NCBI GenBank assembly: GCA_016715405.1
Contig: JADKAE010000009.1
Location: forward strand, 186,001 to 250,000
DNA: 64,000 nucleotides
Direction: 5' to 3'
DNA from: Saprospiraceae bacterium
GTDB taxonomy: Bacteria; Bacteroidota; Bacteroidia; Chitinophagales; Saprospiraceae
Shown here piece after piece: positions 49,628 to 59,026 of the stretch. Each line of letters opens with the position of its first letter. Positions within the stretch are counted from its first letter, which is position 1. Below the pieces are notes generated by a model. It was not told the DNA's origin. It saw only the letters and a list, made by a program, of their open reading frames with translations, and made no database searches. Position numbers and translations under genes: made by a program.

Positions 49628-50128
49628 TCAACACACTAGTGGCGGGGGAGTGGGTATAGAAAGGAAGGGTGAAACAAACCCTTGCGGATAAGTCGCGCAA
49701 AGGGGGCCGCGTACGGGCATAATGGAACTTTGCCCGATGGGATCGGCCACAATACATTCCTGGACGATACTTTTAACCAAAATAGCTTTGCCGGTAGAAG
49801 ATACCGGCGTATGTCTGTGGGTAACCTTTTCTACCGTGACGGCTTTAGATTCGTCGGCCCATTCAAAATAGACCGTTTCGCCGTTGATTTCTTCAGAAAA
49901 AACAAAATCCTGGTAAATGGCGCCTTTGCGGATCAGGGAGTCCTGATGGCGTATTTTGACCAATCCCGTGGCGCCGGTTTTTTCTTTTACGCGTTCGGCG
50001 ATGGTTTGTTCCATCGCGTTCATCTGGCGCTGTACCGCCACATAATGACTCACCTGAAATACCAACACCCCGCCTATCCACTGGAACAGGACGATTGCAA
50101 GCAAGAACCATGGGCTGGCCGTTTTCAA
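49628..50128 (-). CDS. Membrane-anchored protein of unknown function
   Basis: 166 residues: an N-terminal membrane helix (about 7-27, FLLAIVLFQWIGGVLVF), a short helix (QRQMNAMEQTIAERVKEK), and a beta-rich periplasmic part (LVKIRHQDSLIRKGAIYQDFVF, ETVYFEWADESKAVTV). It ends in the Pro-rich PTPPPLVC. No family recognised. The frame is intact. Confidence 0.6.
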   Translation of the reverse strand: MKTASPWFLLAIVLFQWIGGVLVFQVSHYVAVQRQMNAMEQTIAERVKEKTGATGLVKIRHQDSLIRKGAIYQDFVFSEEINGETVYFEWADESKAVTVEKVTHRHTPVSSTGKAILVKSIVQECIVADPIGQSSIMPVRGPLCATYPQGFVSPFLSIPTPPPLVC

Positions 50129-50247
50129 TGCAATAGGTGTTTGTTATTGCAAAGAAAAGAAAATATTTGAATTAAGCCTACTTCACCCCTAAAAAATCCC
50201 TCCCTCTCTCGCTCTCACCCTCTCACCCTCATACTCAGTTAGATATC
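50129..50247. other. Short gap with degenerate TCTCACCC repeat
   Basis: CTCCCTCTCTCGCTCTCACCCTCTCACCCTCA-like octamers (about 50200-50232) lie just downstream of the next minus-strand gene. One orientation only. No promoter seen. Confidence 0.5.
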
Positions 50248-51450
50248 TCAGATAAAATACCGGCTTCTGCTCACCTTCTCCTTCACCACCGGCTTCAGGC
50301 GTTCTGCGGCGGTGAGCAGCATAGCCTCGTCGGTAGGGAAGGGTAGGGGGCGGTTGCCGATGCGCTGGGCGGTTTCTTTGCTAAGTGCGCGTTTGTCGCC
50401 GGTAAAGGTAGAGGCGTAGTTTTCAAACACCGCATCAGCGGCGATGGGCTGGCTGTCGAGTAATTCGCGGGTATGGGTGTCGAAAAAGTCGATTTTTCCG
50501 GCCACGGTAGCGGATTTGAATTGATACGCTTCGATAACGCGGGCGCGGATGAGCACTTTTTTGGGTACTTTGATGTCGTTGCCCAGACTGTCTTTCATTA
50601 CGTTGCCCCGACTGTCGAGCACGTATTCGAAGCCTTCTTCGATTTCTTTGGTTTCCTCAAATTCGCGTTCTTTGACCAGCGCGGGTTGCATTTGTATCTT
50701 CGTAATGCGCATCACCACGCGGTAATCTATAGGCGCCTGGTTGGTGTTTCGGTTGTAAAAGACGGTCCACTCGGTGTTGAGGTCTTTGACGCCCATGCTG
50801 GTCACGATCTCTTCAAATTCGTTGGGCAATACTACCGGCGCTTCGTTTTCTATAGTGAGTAATACGCGGACGGTGCCCAGGTTGCGGGCTTCCTGCATGA
50901 GTTCGCGGCGGTCTTTGTAATCCTGGAAATATTCGGTGATTTTCCCAAATTCATTGTACGCAGCGCGCGCCGACGATTTGCTTCCCCGCCGACCTTCTTC
51001 CAGAAGTTCTTTGCCGCGGTCGTAGTGGTGCGCAGCGGCATTTTCGCGGGCTTCTTTTTCCAGGTCGTTGGTGCGCACAAAGCGAAATTCGGCTTTTACG
51101 CCCCTTTCGTCTACCAACGGCAGCAGCGGACTGATCATATCCTGCCGGCGCCGGATGCGCTGGTATATGTCGTTGATGCGGGCCCAGTTTTCCGGGCGGT
51201 TTTCACTTTTGAGCCGGTCGGCTTCTTTCATATCGCGATCGGTTGCCTTAGCAAAAGCTTCCTCCAGCGCCTGTACGTATTCGGTTTTTTTCTTTTTCTT
51301 GCCGGCGAGTTTGGAGACGGCTACAGAAATGGTTTCGTCGTAGTTGCCGGTTTCGAGCAGTTTTTGCGGCGAAGCACAAGCCCCAATAGTGATGATGATT
51401 ACGGCTGCAAGGATTTTTGCGCTTAATCGTGGAAGGGTGATGGTATTCAT
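50248..51450 (-). CDS. Lipoprotein of unknown function with TPR-like helical region
   Basis: 400 residues. Lipoprotein signal with Cys25 (TIGAC). Residues 28-190 are helical, Lys/Glu/Arg-rich and repeat-like (LLETGNYDETISVAVSKL, YDRGKELLEEGRR, YNEFGKITEYFQDYKDRREL), reminiscent of TPR units. The remainder is beta-rich (VRVLLTIENEAPVVLP, RVVMRITKIQM, KVLIRARVIEAYQFKSATVAG). It ends VVKEKVSRSRYFI. Conserved-hypothetical in appearance; no function known. The frame is intact. Its upstream side holds a repeat array shared with the divergent sbcC. Confidence 0.7.
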   Translation of the reverse strand: MNTITLPRLSAKILAAVIIITIGACASPQKLLETGNYDETISVAVSKLAGKKKKKTEYVQALEEAFAKATDRDMKEADRLKSENRPENWARINDIYQRIRRRQDMISPLLPLVDERGVKAEFRFVRTNDLEKEARENAAAHHYDRGKELLEEGRRGSKSSARAAYNEFGKITEYFQDYKDRRELMQEARNLGTVRVLLTIENEAPVVLPNEFEEIVTSMGVKDLNTEWTVFYNRNTNQAPIDYRVVMRITKIQMQPALVKEREFEETKEIEEGFEYVLDSRGNVMKDSLGNDIKVPKKVLIRARVIEAYQFKSATVAGKIDFFDTHTRELLDSQPIAADAVFENYASTFTGDKRALSKETAQRIGNRPLPFPTDEAMLLTAAERLKPVVKEKVSRSRYFI

Positions 51451-51470
51451 GGTGTTTTTCGTTTTTTAAT

Positions 51471-51555
51471 AGCTCTTAGCAGTTAGGGCTTAGGGCTTAG
51501 CGAATAATAACTACAGCTAACCGCTAGGCCCTAAGCCCTAACTGCTGACCGCTAA
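51471..51555. repeat. Inverted array (CTTAGCAGTTAGGG / CCCTAACTGCTGACC) in a divergent intergenic region
   Basis: Left arm CTTAGCAGTTAGGGCTTAGG, continuing GCTTAGC; right arm GCTAGGCCCTAAGCCCTAAC, continuing TGCTGACCGC. The loop is AT-rich. Unlike most arrays here, this one lies between two divergent genes, where promoters are expected. Confidence 0.86.
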
Positions 51556-51655
51556 TTTACCGCCGATTTTCACACGCCGAAACTAAGAAATCGTTAAAGC
51601 TAAACCTAAGATGGTTAAAGATTCTTAAATTGAGGCGCCCGCACAATGCATAGGT

Positions 51656-54600
51656 ATGAAAATTACCAAAATAACTGTCAATAATCTCCACTCTTTGCGC
51701 TTGCAAGCGACGATAGATTTCTTGTCGCCGCCGCTTTCGCATGCGGGGCTTATTGCTATCACCGGAGATACCGGCGCTGGTAAGACGACGCTGCTGGATG
51801 CAATCACCCTGGCGCTCTACGGCCGTATTCACCGCAATAAAGACGCCAAAGACGTGATGTCGTATGGGGCGGTGGAAAGCCTGGCAGAAGTGGAATTTGA
51901 AACGCACAAAGGTTTATTTAGAGCGAAATGGAGCATCTGGCGGGCTCATAAAAAAGACGACGGCGATATCAAGGGGCCGCGCCGCGAGTTATCGCAGTGG
52001 AACTCCCAGCGCGATGCTTTCGAAATCATTGCCGAAAAGGCGAAAGAGGTGGACGAACAGGTGGAGGCCGTCAGCGGACTCGACTACGACCGGTTCTGTC
52101 GCTCGGTGATGCTTTCCCAGGGCGATTTTGCCGCTTTCCTGAAGTCTGGTGAAAAAGAACGCAGCGAATTGTTAGAACGCATTACCGGCGTAGAAATATA
52201 CAGCCGCCTGTCGATGGCTGCCTTCGAACGCAATAAGCTGGAACAACAGCGTCTCGAAGAATTGCGCCAATCACTTGAGCTTACCCAGGCGCCCGGCGAT
52301 GAAGAAATGGCCGCGTGGGATCAGGCTTTGGCCCGCTACCAGTCGGAAGGCGAAGTGATCTCCGCGCAACGGGATCAACTCCAAAAGCAAAGTCAATGGT
52401 TGCAGCGCTTGAAGGAACTGGATGAACGCCAGGTTTTACTTCAAACAGAATTGCAAGCTAACGAACTCGAAAAAACCGAAAATGAAAGGCTGAAAGTCCA
52501 ATTGCAAAATGCCCGGAAAGCGGCCGCATTTCAGCCCGACCTGGCGCTGCTCGAATCTTTGCAGCAGCGTTTGGATCAATTGATATCAGAAATTGCCGCC
52601 TTCGATATCCAGGCACAAACGGCGCGACAAAAGCTGGACGAATCGCAGCAGGAAAATGCAGCCTTGCAGGAAACCCTAAGCGCCCTACAGGCTGATTTTC
52701 AGATTAAATACCCCTTTGGGAAAGGCGCTGGCGCTCGACGCCGCTATCCAGGAAAAGATGCAGGCCTGCAAGCCCAACTTGCCCAGCAGGCCGCTCAGGA
52801 AAAACCTGGACCGAACTCGCCCAACAGTTGGAGGCCCAGTCGGCGCAGTTGACAGATTGGGAAAACATAGCACAAACCGGCGCCTTATGGCTTGAATCTC
52901 ATTCCTCCTGGCAATCGCTGCCCCAACAACTCCCGCTCATGCAGGACAAGCGCAACGAGCTTCGACTGCTGTGGAAGGAATTGCAGGAAGCCAAACAAAA
53001 AGAACAGCATACCGAAACCCAACTGGCCGATATCACCCGGAAACTGGACACTGCATTACTCGCCAGGCAGGAAGCCGAAGAAAAATTGCAGCAACTCCAA
53101 ACGGAATTTGAGCGGCTGGCTCCTGAATACTACGCGCCCAGCCGCCAGGAACTGATTCATCTGTTGGTGCAGGAAATAGAAGGTTTGAACGATAAACAGG
53201 GACAACTCAAGCAATGGGCCGACATCCAGTCTGTTTACCAACAGAAATTAAAAATGGTGACTGAAATGGAGGACCGCCTCAGCCATTTGCAGTTGGAGGA
53301 AGAAGACGTCAATAAAACGCTGATGGTAGCCCTGGATGCGCTCGATGACTATAACCAACGCCTTCAATATGCCGACAAGATATACGACCAGCAGCGGCAG
53401 ATCGCCAATTACGAAAAAGACAGGGAAATACTCCAGGAAGGCGAACCTTGTCCACTCTGTTTTTCTACGCATCATCCTTTTCGCGCACATGTCATAAAGC
53501 CTATGGTCGACGAGGCCCGGGCAGTGCGCGACAAGGCCCAGCAACAATACAACCAGGCACTGGCCAGGCAACAATCCCTCCTGCGCCGCCAAAACGAGCT
53601 ATATAATGAAACCAAACGCTTGCGAGCGTGAAGAGGGCCTGGAACGCCTTCGGCTCGACTTGCTCGATATCGAAGCGCAACTGGTTTCGGCGGAATCGGC
53701 CGTACTGCCAGGTTTTATGCGACCCCAATCTGCCAAAGGCATCGAAGAACTCGTTAGCAATATATCCGAATCGCTGGCCGATAAGCGCCTGCGCCGGATA
53801 CAATTGATGGAACTCGACAAATCGATAGCAGCGCTCGAGAAATCCGCGCAACAAGCCTCACAGGCTTATGCCGAAGCCCAGAGCGCCCATATGCTGGCAC
53901 AGGAACGGGGGCAGGCCGCATCCAGATGGCAAACGGAAATTAACGCCAAGTGGGAACAATCCGTGGCGCAGATCAATGCCTTACTCAACCTTACGGCCTG
54001 ACTTTTGAGGTAGAACAAGGCGCCGCTATTTTCGATACCCTGCAGGATCGGGCCAACGAATATGCGCAACAACGCGCCAGGTTAGAAGAGGCACAAAGAG
54101 AAAAAGCCGCCAAAACCCAGCGCATCGAACAATTGAGCGAGGAGTTGGCGAGGTTGCAAGAGCGACTGGATGCGCTCCGCCTGTCGCTTGCGACTCAGCG
54201 TGCTGCCCTCGAGGAATCCGTCGCCGAACGCAGAGCGGTTTTGGGCGACGAAGATCCACAGACGGCCAGGGCTTCTTTGCAAACGGCCATAGCTCAACAA
54301 CAAGCCCTGTGCGACCAGGCCCGGGAGTCGCGAACGGCACTTGAAAAAGAACTCGAAAGTCTTCGCCGCCTTCACCAGGGCAAAACGAGTGAATTACTTA
54401 CTGCATCAAGCAACATGGAGGCGCTGCAAAAAGAATTGCTGAAAAAGCTGAAAAAGGCGGATTTTGATAGCATAGAAGCCCTGCAACAGGCGCTACTGGA
54501 GCCGGATACGCTACAACAGATGGAAGAAAACCTCCAGGAGCGCGAAAAACGCCGATTCGAATTAGAGCGCCAATGGAAAGAACTGCTACATAATCAGGCG

Positions 54601-55296
54601 TTGGAGCGAGCAAAATCCCTCACAAATGAAACCGCCGAAACCATCGCCGAATGGCTTGCCGGCGCCGAACTGCAATACAAATCGGCTATGCAGGAGATTG
54701 GGGCCCTGCGCGAGAAAAAAAGCCAGGGCGAACAACGAAGGCAGGAGGCGCAATCGCTTCTGCAGCAGATAGCAGCCCAGGAGAATACCTGTTTGCGCTG
54801 GTCGAAACTCAACGACGTCATCGGCCAGGCCGACGGCAAAAAATTCCGCGTTTTTGCACAGGGACTAACGCTTCAAAAACTCTCTTTACTGGCAAATAGG
54901 CACTTACAACAGCTAAACGGGCGTTATATTATACACAAGAGTCAAACGGAAGACCTTGCACTTGAAATCATAGATACCTACCAGGCCAACAATAAGCGTT
55001 CGATGAGCACCCTCTCCGGCGGCGAAAGTTTTCTGGTGAGCCTGGCCTGGCATTGGGCCTAGCCGGATCTGGCGGGCAAAAATGCCCTGATAAATCCCTC
55101 TTTGTCGATGAAGGTTTCAGCACCCTCGATGATAACAGCCTCGACCTGGCTATCAGCACCCTCGAAAAACCTGCAGGCAAGTGGCAAAACCATAGGGGTG
55201 ATCTCGCACGTAAAAGCACTTAAAGAACGCGTATCTACCCAAATACAAGTAAAAATGAAGGGCAATGGATTTAGCGAAATTGCCGTATGTGGATGA
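51656..55296 (+). CDS. sbcC: Exonuclease SbcC, ATPase subunit (frameshifted)
   Basis: An SMC-like Rad50/SbcC ATPase of about 1,213 residues. With SbcD it cuts DNA hairpins and processes double-strand ends. N-terminal Walker A ITGDTGAGKTTLLDAI (about residues 36-50), Q-loop VMLSQGDFAAFL, a very long coiled coil, the zinc hook CPLC (GEPCPLCFSTHH, DNA about 53448), the second coiled-coil arm, and the C-terminal signature STLSGGESFLVSLA with Walker B FVDEGFSTLD. Pieces: 51656-~52730, ~52730-53630, ~53606-54001, ~53950-55062, ~55065-55296; all are co-linear. sbcD, normally directly upstream, is absent from the window. Confidence 0.93.
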
Positions 55297-55391
55297 TTTA
55301 ATCGGTTGTTGAGCCCAGAACATCGAATTTTGCCGTCACCTTTGTACCTTTATGCGTTTATTTGTAAAAGTGATTCAATAGCTTAGTGAAT

Positions 55392-55942
55392 ATGCAAAAA
55401 GTTTGAAAACCATTTTTGGCAGCTACCACGGACTGGATGAAAAAAGCGTGGAATTTCTCACACAGGCACTCGAGCGCAGCAACTTGCCGGGATTCGATTA
55501 TCTCGAGTTCAAACAATCGCTGCTTGCCCTTGGCGAAATGAACATCGACGAAGCGACGGCTATCAAGTCGGCTTTCGCTACGGCCTCTACGGTGGGACTT
55601 ACCAAAGACAAGCTCATCAAAACCGCCGAGCACTATAAAGGCGTGTTAAACGCAGAAAAATCTCAATTTGACGCCGCACTGCAAAAACAAATGCAGCAAA
55701 AAGTGCAGGGCAAACTGGAGGAAGTCGATAAGCTCAGAAAACAAATAGATGATTACAGGCTGAAAATCCAACAGCTACAAGAAAAAATCACCAGCTCGCA
55801 AGCCATTATCGATCAGGCCGATGAACACATCCGGCAGTCCAAAGAGAAAATCGAACAAACGCGCGAGAATTTTGAAAATACCTGGCAGTCTATTCAAAAC
55901 CAGATTAACCAGGACGTAGAAAATGTCAACCGGTACCTTTAA
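55392..55942 (+). CDS. Coiled-coil protein of unknown function
   Basis: About 180 residues. A TTG start at 55403 leaves a normal frame. An ATG at 55392 in another frame would be joined if the five-A run after it held six (MQKSLKTIFGSYHG), and that start is more likely. The first half is a small helical domain (LDEKSVEFLTQALERSNLPGFDYLEFKQSLLAL), the second half a long coiled coil (about 90-175, KLEEVDKLRKQIDDYRLKIQQLQEK). No signal peptide. The next gene follows 18 bases later and is likely cotranscribed. Not recognised as a named family. Confidence 0.68.
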
Positions 55943-55960
55943 TCAAAAACACTTTTTAAG

Positions 55961-56989
55961 ATGGCTGATAATATGCAGTTTGTAAATCCGGAATTCAAAC
56001 AAAAAACTTTCTGGAAGCGCCCCGAAGGCATAGCAGGTACTATTTTTCTGGCTGCCATGGTTTTGGGCGGCGGCTATTTGTTGTATACTTTTATGCCCCT
56101 TTTGCTTACGCTGGCATCCAATATATTGTATCTGAGCGCTATGCTCGTTGCGCTTGGCGCTTTGTTATACGTCGTGCTCGATCCCAAGATGCGCAACCTG
56201 ATATGGTATGGCTATAAAAGTGCCATGCGCTGGATTACGGGCGTGTTTGTAAATCTCGATCCTATCGGCATCCTCAAAACTTACGTGGAAGACCTGGAAA
56301 ATAACCTGGGAAAGATGCGCAAGCAAATCGGCATCCTGCGCGGCCAAATGCGCAAGTTGCAGACGCTGATGGAGGACAACAACAAGGAAATCGACCAGAA
56401 TATGAAGCTGGCCGGTGCAGCCCGCGATAAAGGCATGGACCAGCAAATGCTACTCTCCTCGCGCAAAGCCGCACGCCTGAAAGAAAGCAATGAAAAATAC
56501 CATGCGCTGCTCCAGAAAATGGAGCTCTTAAACCGTATCCTGGTGAAGATGCACGATAATTCCGAGATATTGCTCGAAGATACCCGCGACCAGGTACAGT
56601 TGAAGGAGCAAGAGCGCAAGGCTATCCGCACCAGTCACAGCGCAATGCGCTCGGCTATGAGCGTAATTAGCGGCGACCCCGACAAACGCGCTATGTTTGA
56701 TATGGCCATGGAAGCCGTTGCCGACGATGTAGCCAACAAGGTGGGCGAAATGGAGCGCTTTATGGAAATGTCGGCCAATTTCATGAATTCTATCGACCTC
56801 CAAAACGGCGTGTTCGAAGAGCAGGGTATGCAGATGTTGGAAAAATGGGAAGAGGAAAGCACGCTGATGCTGTTGGGTGGCACGAAAAAATCGTCATCCG
56901 GCGATATTTTGGACCTGAACAGCTTGCCCGCTTCTCGCGCAGAACAACAAAAACAAGGCGGGAATTCTCAATACGACAATTTTTTTTAG
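55961..56989 (+). CDS. Membrane-anchored PspA/IM30-like coiled-coil protein
   Basis: 342 residues. Two membrane helices near the N-terminus (about 23-45 and 47-70), then a helical region resembling PspA/IM30 stress proteins (PIGILKTYVEDLENNLGKMRKQ, QIGILRGQMRKLQTLMEDNNK-type heptads; LEDTRDQVQLKEQERKAI; MAMEAVADDVANKVGEMERFMEMS). It ends in a short polar tail. PspA proteins coat and protect stressed membranes; PspA itself lacks membrane helices, so this one is an anchored variant. The similarity is at pattern level. With its coiled-coil partner it forms a two-gene unit facing the minus-strand regulator and DUF4230 genes. Confidence 0.68.
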   Translation: MADNMQFVNPEFKQKTFWKRPEGIAGTIFLAAMVLGGGYLLYTFMPLLLTLASNILYLSAMLVALGALLYVVLDPKMRNLIWYGYKSAMRWITGVFVNLDPIGILKTYVEDLENNLGKMRKQIGILRGQMRKLQTLMEDNNKEIDQNMKLAGAARDKGMDQQMLLSSRKAARLKESNEKYHALLQKMELLNRILVKMHDNSEILLEDTRDQVQLKEQERKAIRTSHSAMRSAMSVISGDPDKRAMFDMAMEAVADDVANKVGEMERFMEMSANFMNSIDLQNGVFEEQGMQMLEKWEEESTLMLLGGTKKSSSGDILDLNSLPASRAEQQKQGGNSQYDNFF

Positions 56990-57064
56990 TTAAATAAAAT
57001 GCTTAGGAAGGCTCGCAAAATTGCAAAAGCGGCCCTGGCGCTTGAAAACCTGTGGGGCGCACTA

Positions 57065-57661
57065 TTAGTAGTAATCAATACCCTTTTTCATGATATTTTT
57101 GCGATGGGTATACACCGTATGCGTGCTGAGGTTGAGCGTGCCGGCAATTTCTTTGGCAATCAAGCCTTTAGCCACCAACCTGACGATCTCCACCTCGCGG
57201 GGTGATAGCGGCATCGGCGCGCAATTGTCGTCGTTTTTGGAAAAAGAACGCTCCAGTATAAAGTCTAATACTTTCGAACAAAAGAACTTATCGCCTTTTG
57301 CCGCTGCTCTCACGGCGTCCACAATTTCTTGCTCGCCGCAGGTTTTTGTCAAAAAACTATTGGCGCCGTATTCTAATACCTGATAAATAGAGCTTTTGTT
57401 GTTGTCGGAACTGATTATCAGGAGATGGGCTTGTGGGGCCAGCGTTTTTATGAGTTGAACGGTAGAGGGTTTGAAATAAGGAGGCTGGTGGTAGTCGAGC
57501 GTGACGACATCCGGGCGGTGTTTTTCCAGCAACGCGATGAGTTCTTCCTCATTGGCAGCTTCAGCTACAATATCGAATTGCGATTGCCCCGACAGCAGGC
57601 GCCATAGTCCTTGTCTGACCAGGTATTGCGAATCTGCTATGAGTACGGCAATTTTATTCAC
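57065..57661 (-). CDS. LuxR/NarL-type response regulator
   Basis: 198 residues: receiver domain (about 5-120) with acidic pocket residues in VLIADSQ, phosphoacceptor Asp in VVTLDYHQPP (about residue 55), switch Ser/Thr in LLIISSDNN and Lys in SFLTKTC. The C-terminal LuxR HTH (LSPREVEIVRLVAKGLIAKEIAGTL, ...LSTHTVYTHRKNIMKK) binds DNA. The protein ends at KKGIDYY, shorter than usual; the last helix normally continues about 10-15 residues (K-L-G-x-x-x-x-x-E-L), so either a nearby indel or a real truncation. No histidine kinase is adjacent. Confidence 0.88.
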   Translation of the reverse strand: MNKIAVLIADSQYLVRQGLWRLLSGQSQFDIVAEAANEEELIALLEKHRPDVVTLDYHQPPYFKPSTVQLIKTLAPQAHLLIISSDNNKSSIYQVLEYGANSFLTKTCGEQEIVDAVRAAAKGDKFFCSKVLDFILERSFSKNDDNCAPMPLSPREVEIVRLVAKGLIAKEIAGTLNLSTHTVYTHRKNIMKKGIDYY

Positions 57662-57685
57662 GCGGTTGTTGCATTTTTATTGGCT

Positions 57686-58726
57686 CTATTCTTCTTCAAG
57701 CGTGGATACTTTCTTTACCCCGTTTTGATCTTCACCTGATTCGTCGGGCATTTCATTGTCGCGGGGTGATTCTTTGAATTTAACGCGCAGTTGGTAGTTG
57801 CGGTTCATGGATTTTAGCAGAGGACCGAACATCATATTCATGAGTTCAATAGCCTGGGAGCGCGACCGGTCCATGATATCGCTCTCCTGGGCTTCTCGCC
57901 GGAATTCTTCGCGCAGCGCATTGATACCCGAGTTGAGGTTGATACTCTTCACTTCACGCATCCAGCCTATGTCCAGTTTTTCAATTTTGGGATATACTTC
58001 GTGCGACAAGATCGTAGGCTCCGGCAGCGTGATGCTTACAATATTGGTTTTGGGATTCAGGCTGATATTGAAATACTCATCGAGGCGAAAGCCTACTTTG
58101 AGGATGCTGATGGCAGTGATTTCTACGTCGGAAGAAGATACCTGAAAACCCCATATTTTGGTTTGCATCTGCTTGTTGATGCCTTTTTTATCGCGTACTT
58201 CCATAGTGGCCAATTCGGCAATGGCCTTCTCTACTTTTTCCTGTAATAATCCTCTTGAACGGCTAAAATCTTCAATAGCGGCTCTTTCTTCCATTCGTTT
58301 GAGCAATGGGGTAAGCGCTTCTGTCATGGCAATACCGCAGGGCGTATCCACGTCGGAACCGCGGGCGTAAATGCTGCCCGCTTTGGTTTGCACCAGCGTA
58401 GTCATAATTTGGGTAACCAAAAAACAAGTGTATTTGGAGGCTATCTCGCGAAGTATGTCTACCGCATTGGACGACTCGTTGTCGTACCAGGTTTGGTATA
58501 GATTGGAGGTGGTATCCTTGAGGGAAACGAAATCGTGGTAATAGAGGTTTTTCAGGTATTCGTGGTGTTTTTCGTATTCCGGCCTAATTTTGCTTTTGTT
58601 TGCATCGTCTAATCCCATGCGATTAGCCACATGCATGAGGATCGACATATTTATTTTGAATACCAGGTCGTTGAATTCCTTTCTGTTGCGCTGGGGTTGG
58701 ACAATATTCGAGCGCTTCTTCTTCAT
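57686..58726 (-). CDS. DUF4230-like protein
   Basis: 346 residues, mostly soluble. N-terminal half is helical (EFNDLVFKINMSILMHVANRMG, with YLKNLYYHDFVSLKD and a Cys in KYTCFLVTQI). The C-terminal half has the DUF4230-like order: ILKVGFRLDEYFNISLNPK, ITLPEPTILSHEVYPKIEKL, then a helix (SRSQAIELMNMMFGPLLKS) and a final strand NYQLRVKF. The pattern is fair but not conclusive. Function unknown. It is immediately preceded, with no gap, by a small membrane protein that may be its anchor. Confidence 0.7.
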   Translation of the reverse strand: MKKKRSNIVQPQRNRKEFNDLVFKINMSILMHVANRMGLDDANKSKIRPEYEKHHEYLKNLYYHDFVSLKDTTSNLYQTWYDNESSNAVDILREIASKYTCFLVTQIMTTLVQTKAGSIYARGSDVDTPCGIAMTEALTPLLKRMEERAAIEDFSRSRGLLQEKVEKAIAELATMEVRDKKGINKQMQTKIWGFQVSSSDVEITAISILKVGFRLDEYFNISLNPKTNIVSITLPEPTILSHEVYPKIEKLDIGWMREVKSINLNSGINALREEFRREAQESDIMDRSRSQAIELMNMMFGPLLKSMNRNYQLRVKFKESPRDNEMPDESGEDQNGVKKVSTLEEE

Positions 58727-58927
58727 CTACATTAGGGCTGTAATCTGCAGGATATAGTTGAGCTGCAATTCCTTGGGGATCATGGTGTAATTTTTCCATT
58801 TCTTGGAGGTGTATTTAAACACCACTAAACCCGCCAGGCAAATCAACAGCGTAAAAATCAGCAGTCTCCCGGTATTGAGTGTTTGTTTAGGCGCCGGTCC
58901 TTCTGATGGATATCTTCCTCGCGACAT
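58727..58927 (-). CDS. Small single-pass membrane protein
   Basis: 66 residues with one membrane helix (LLIFTLLICLAGLVVF, about 22-37). Its stop TAG is followed at once by the ATG of the DUF4230-like gene, so translation is coupled. DUF4230 proteins often have an N-terminal membrane helix; here that helix may be a separate polypeptide, or the split may be artificial, but the junction shows no homopolymer. Confidence 0.65.
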   Translation of the reverse strand: MSRGRYPSEGPAPKQTLNTGRLLIFTLLICLAGLVVFKYTSKKWKNYTMIPKELQLNYILQITALM

Positions 58928-58943
58928 GCTTTGTTAGTTTTTA

Positions 58944-58951
58944 CAAAATTA
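58944..58951 (-). promoter_or_regulatory. Possible TAnnTTTG box for the small membrane protein operon
   Basis: CAAAATTA on the plus strand is TAATTTTG on the minus strand, 16 bases before the start at 58927. No matching upstream TTTG found. Confidence 0.4.
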
Positions 58952-59026
58952 GCTTAAAAATCGCCCTTTAGGGCATAAATATTCCGTTGATTAATGATAG
59001 CTATGCACTATGAAAAAGTAGCGTGT

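Noticed and set aside
56999..57205. A 68-codon open frame after the PspA-like gene
   Set aside because: Mostly antisense to the response regulator, and no motif beyond a Lys-rich start.
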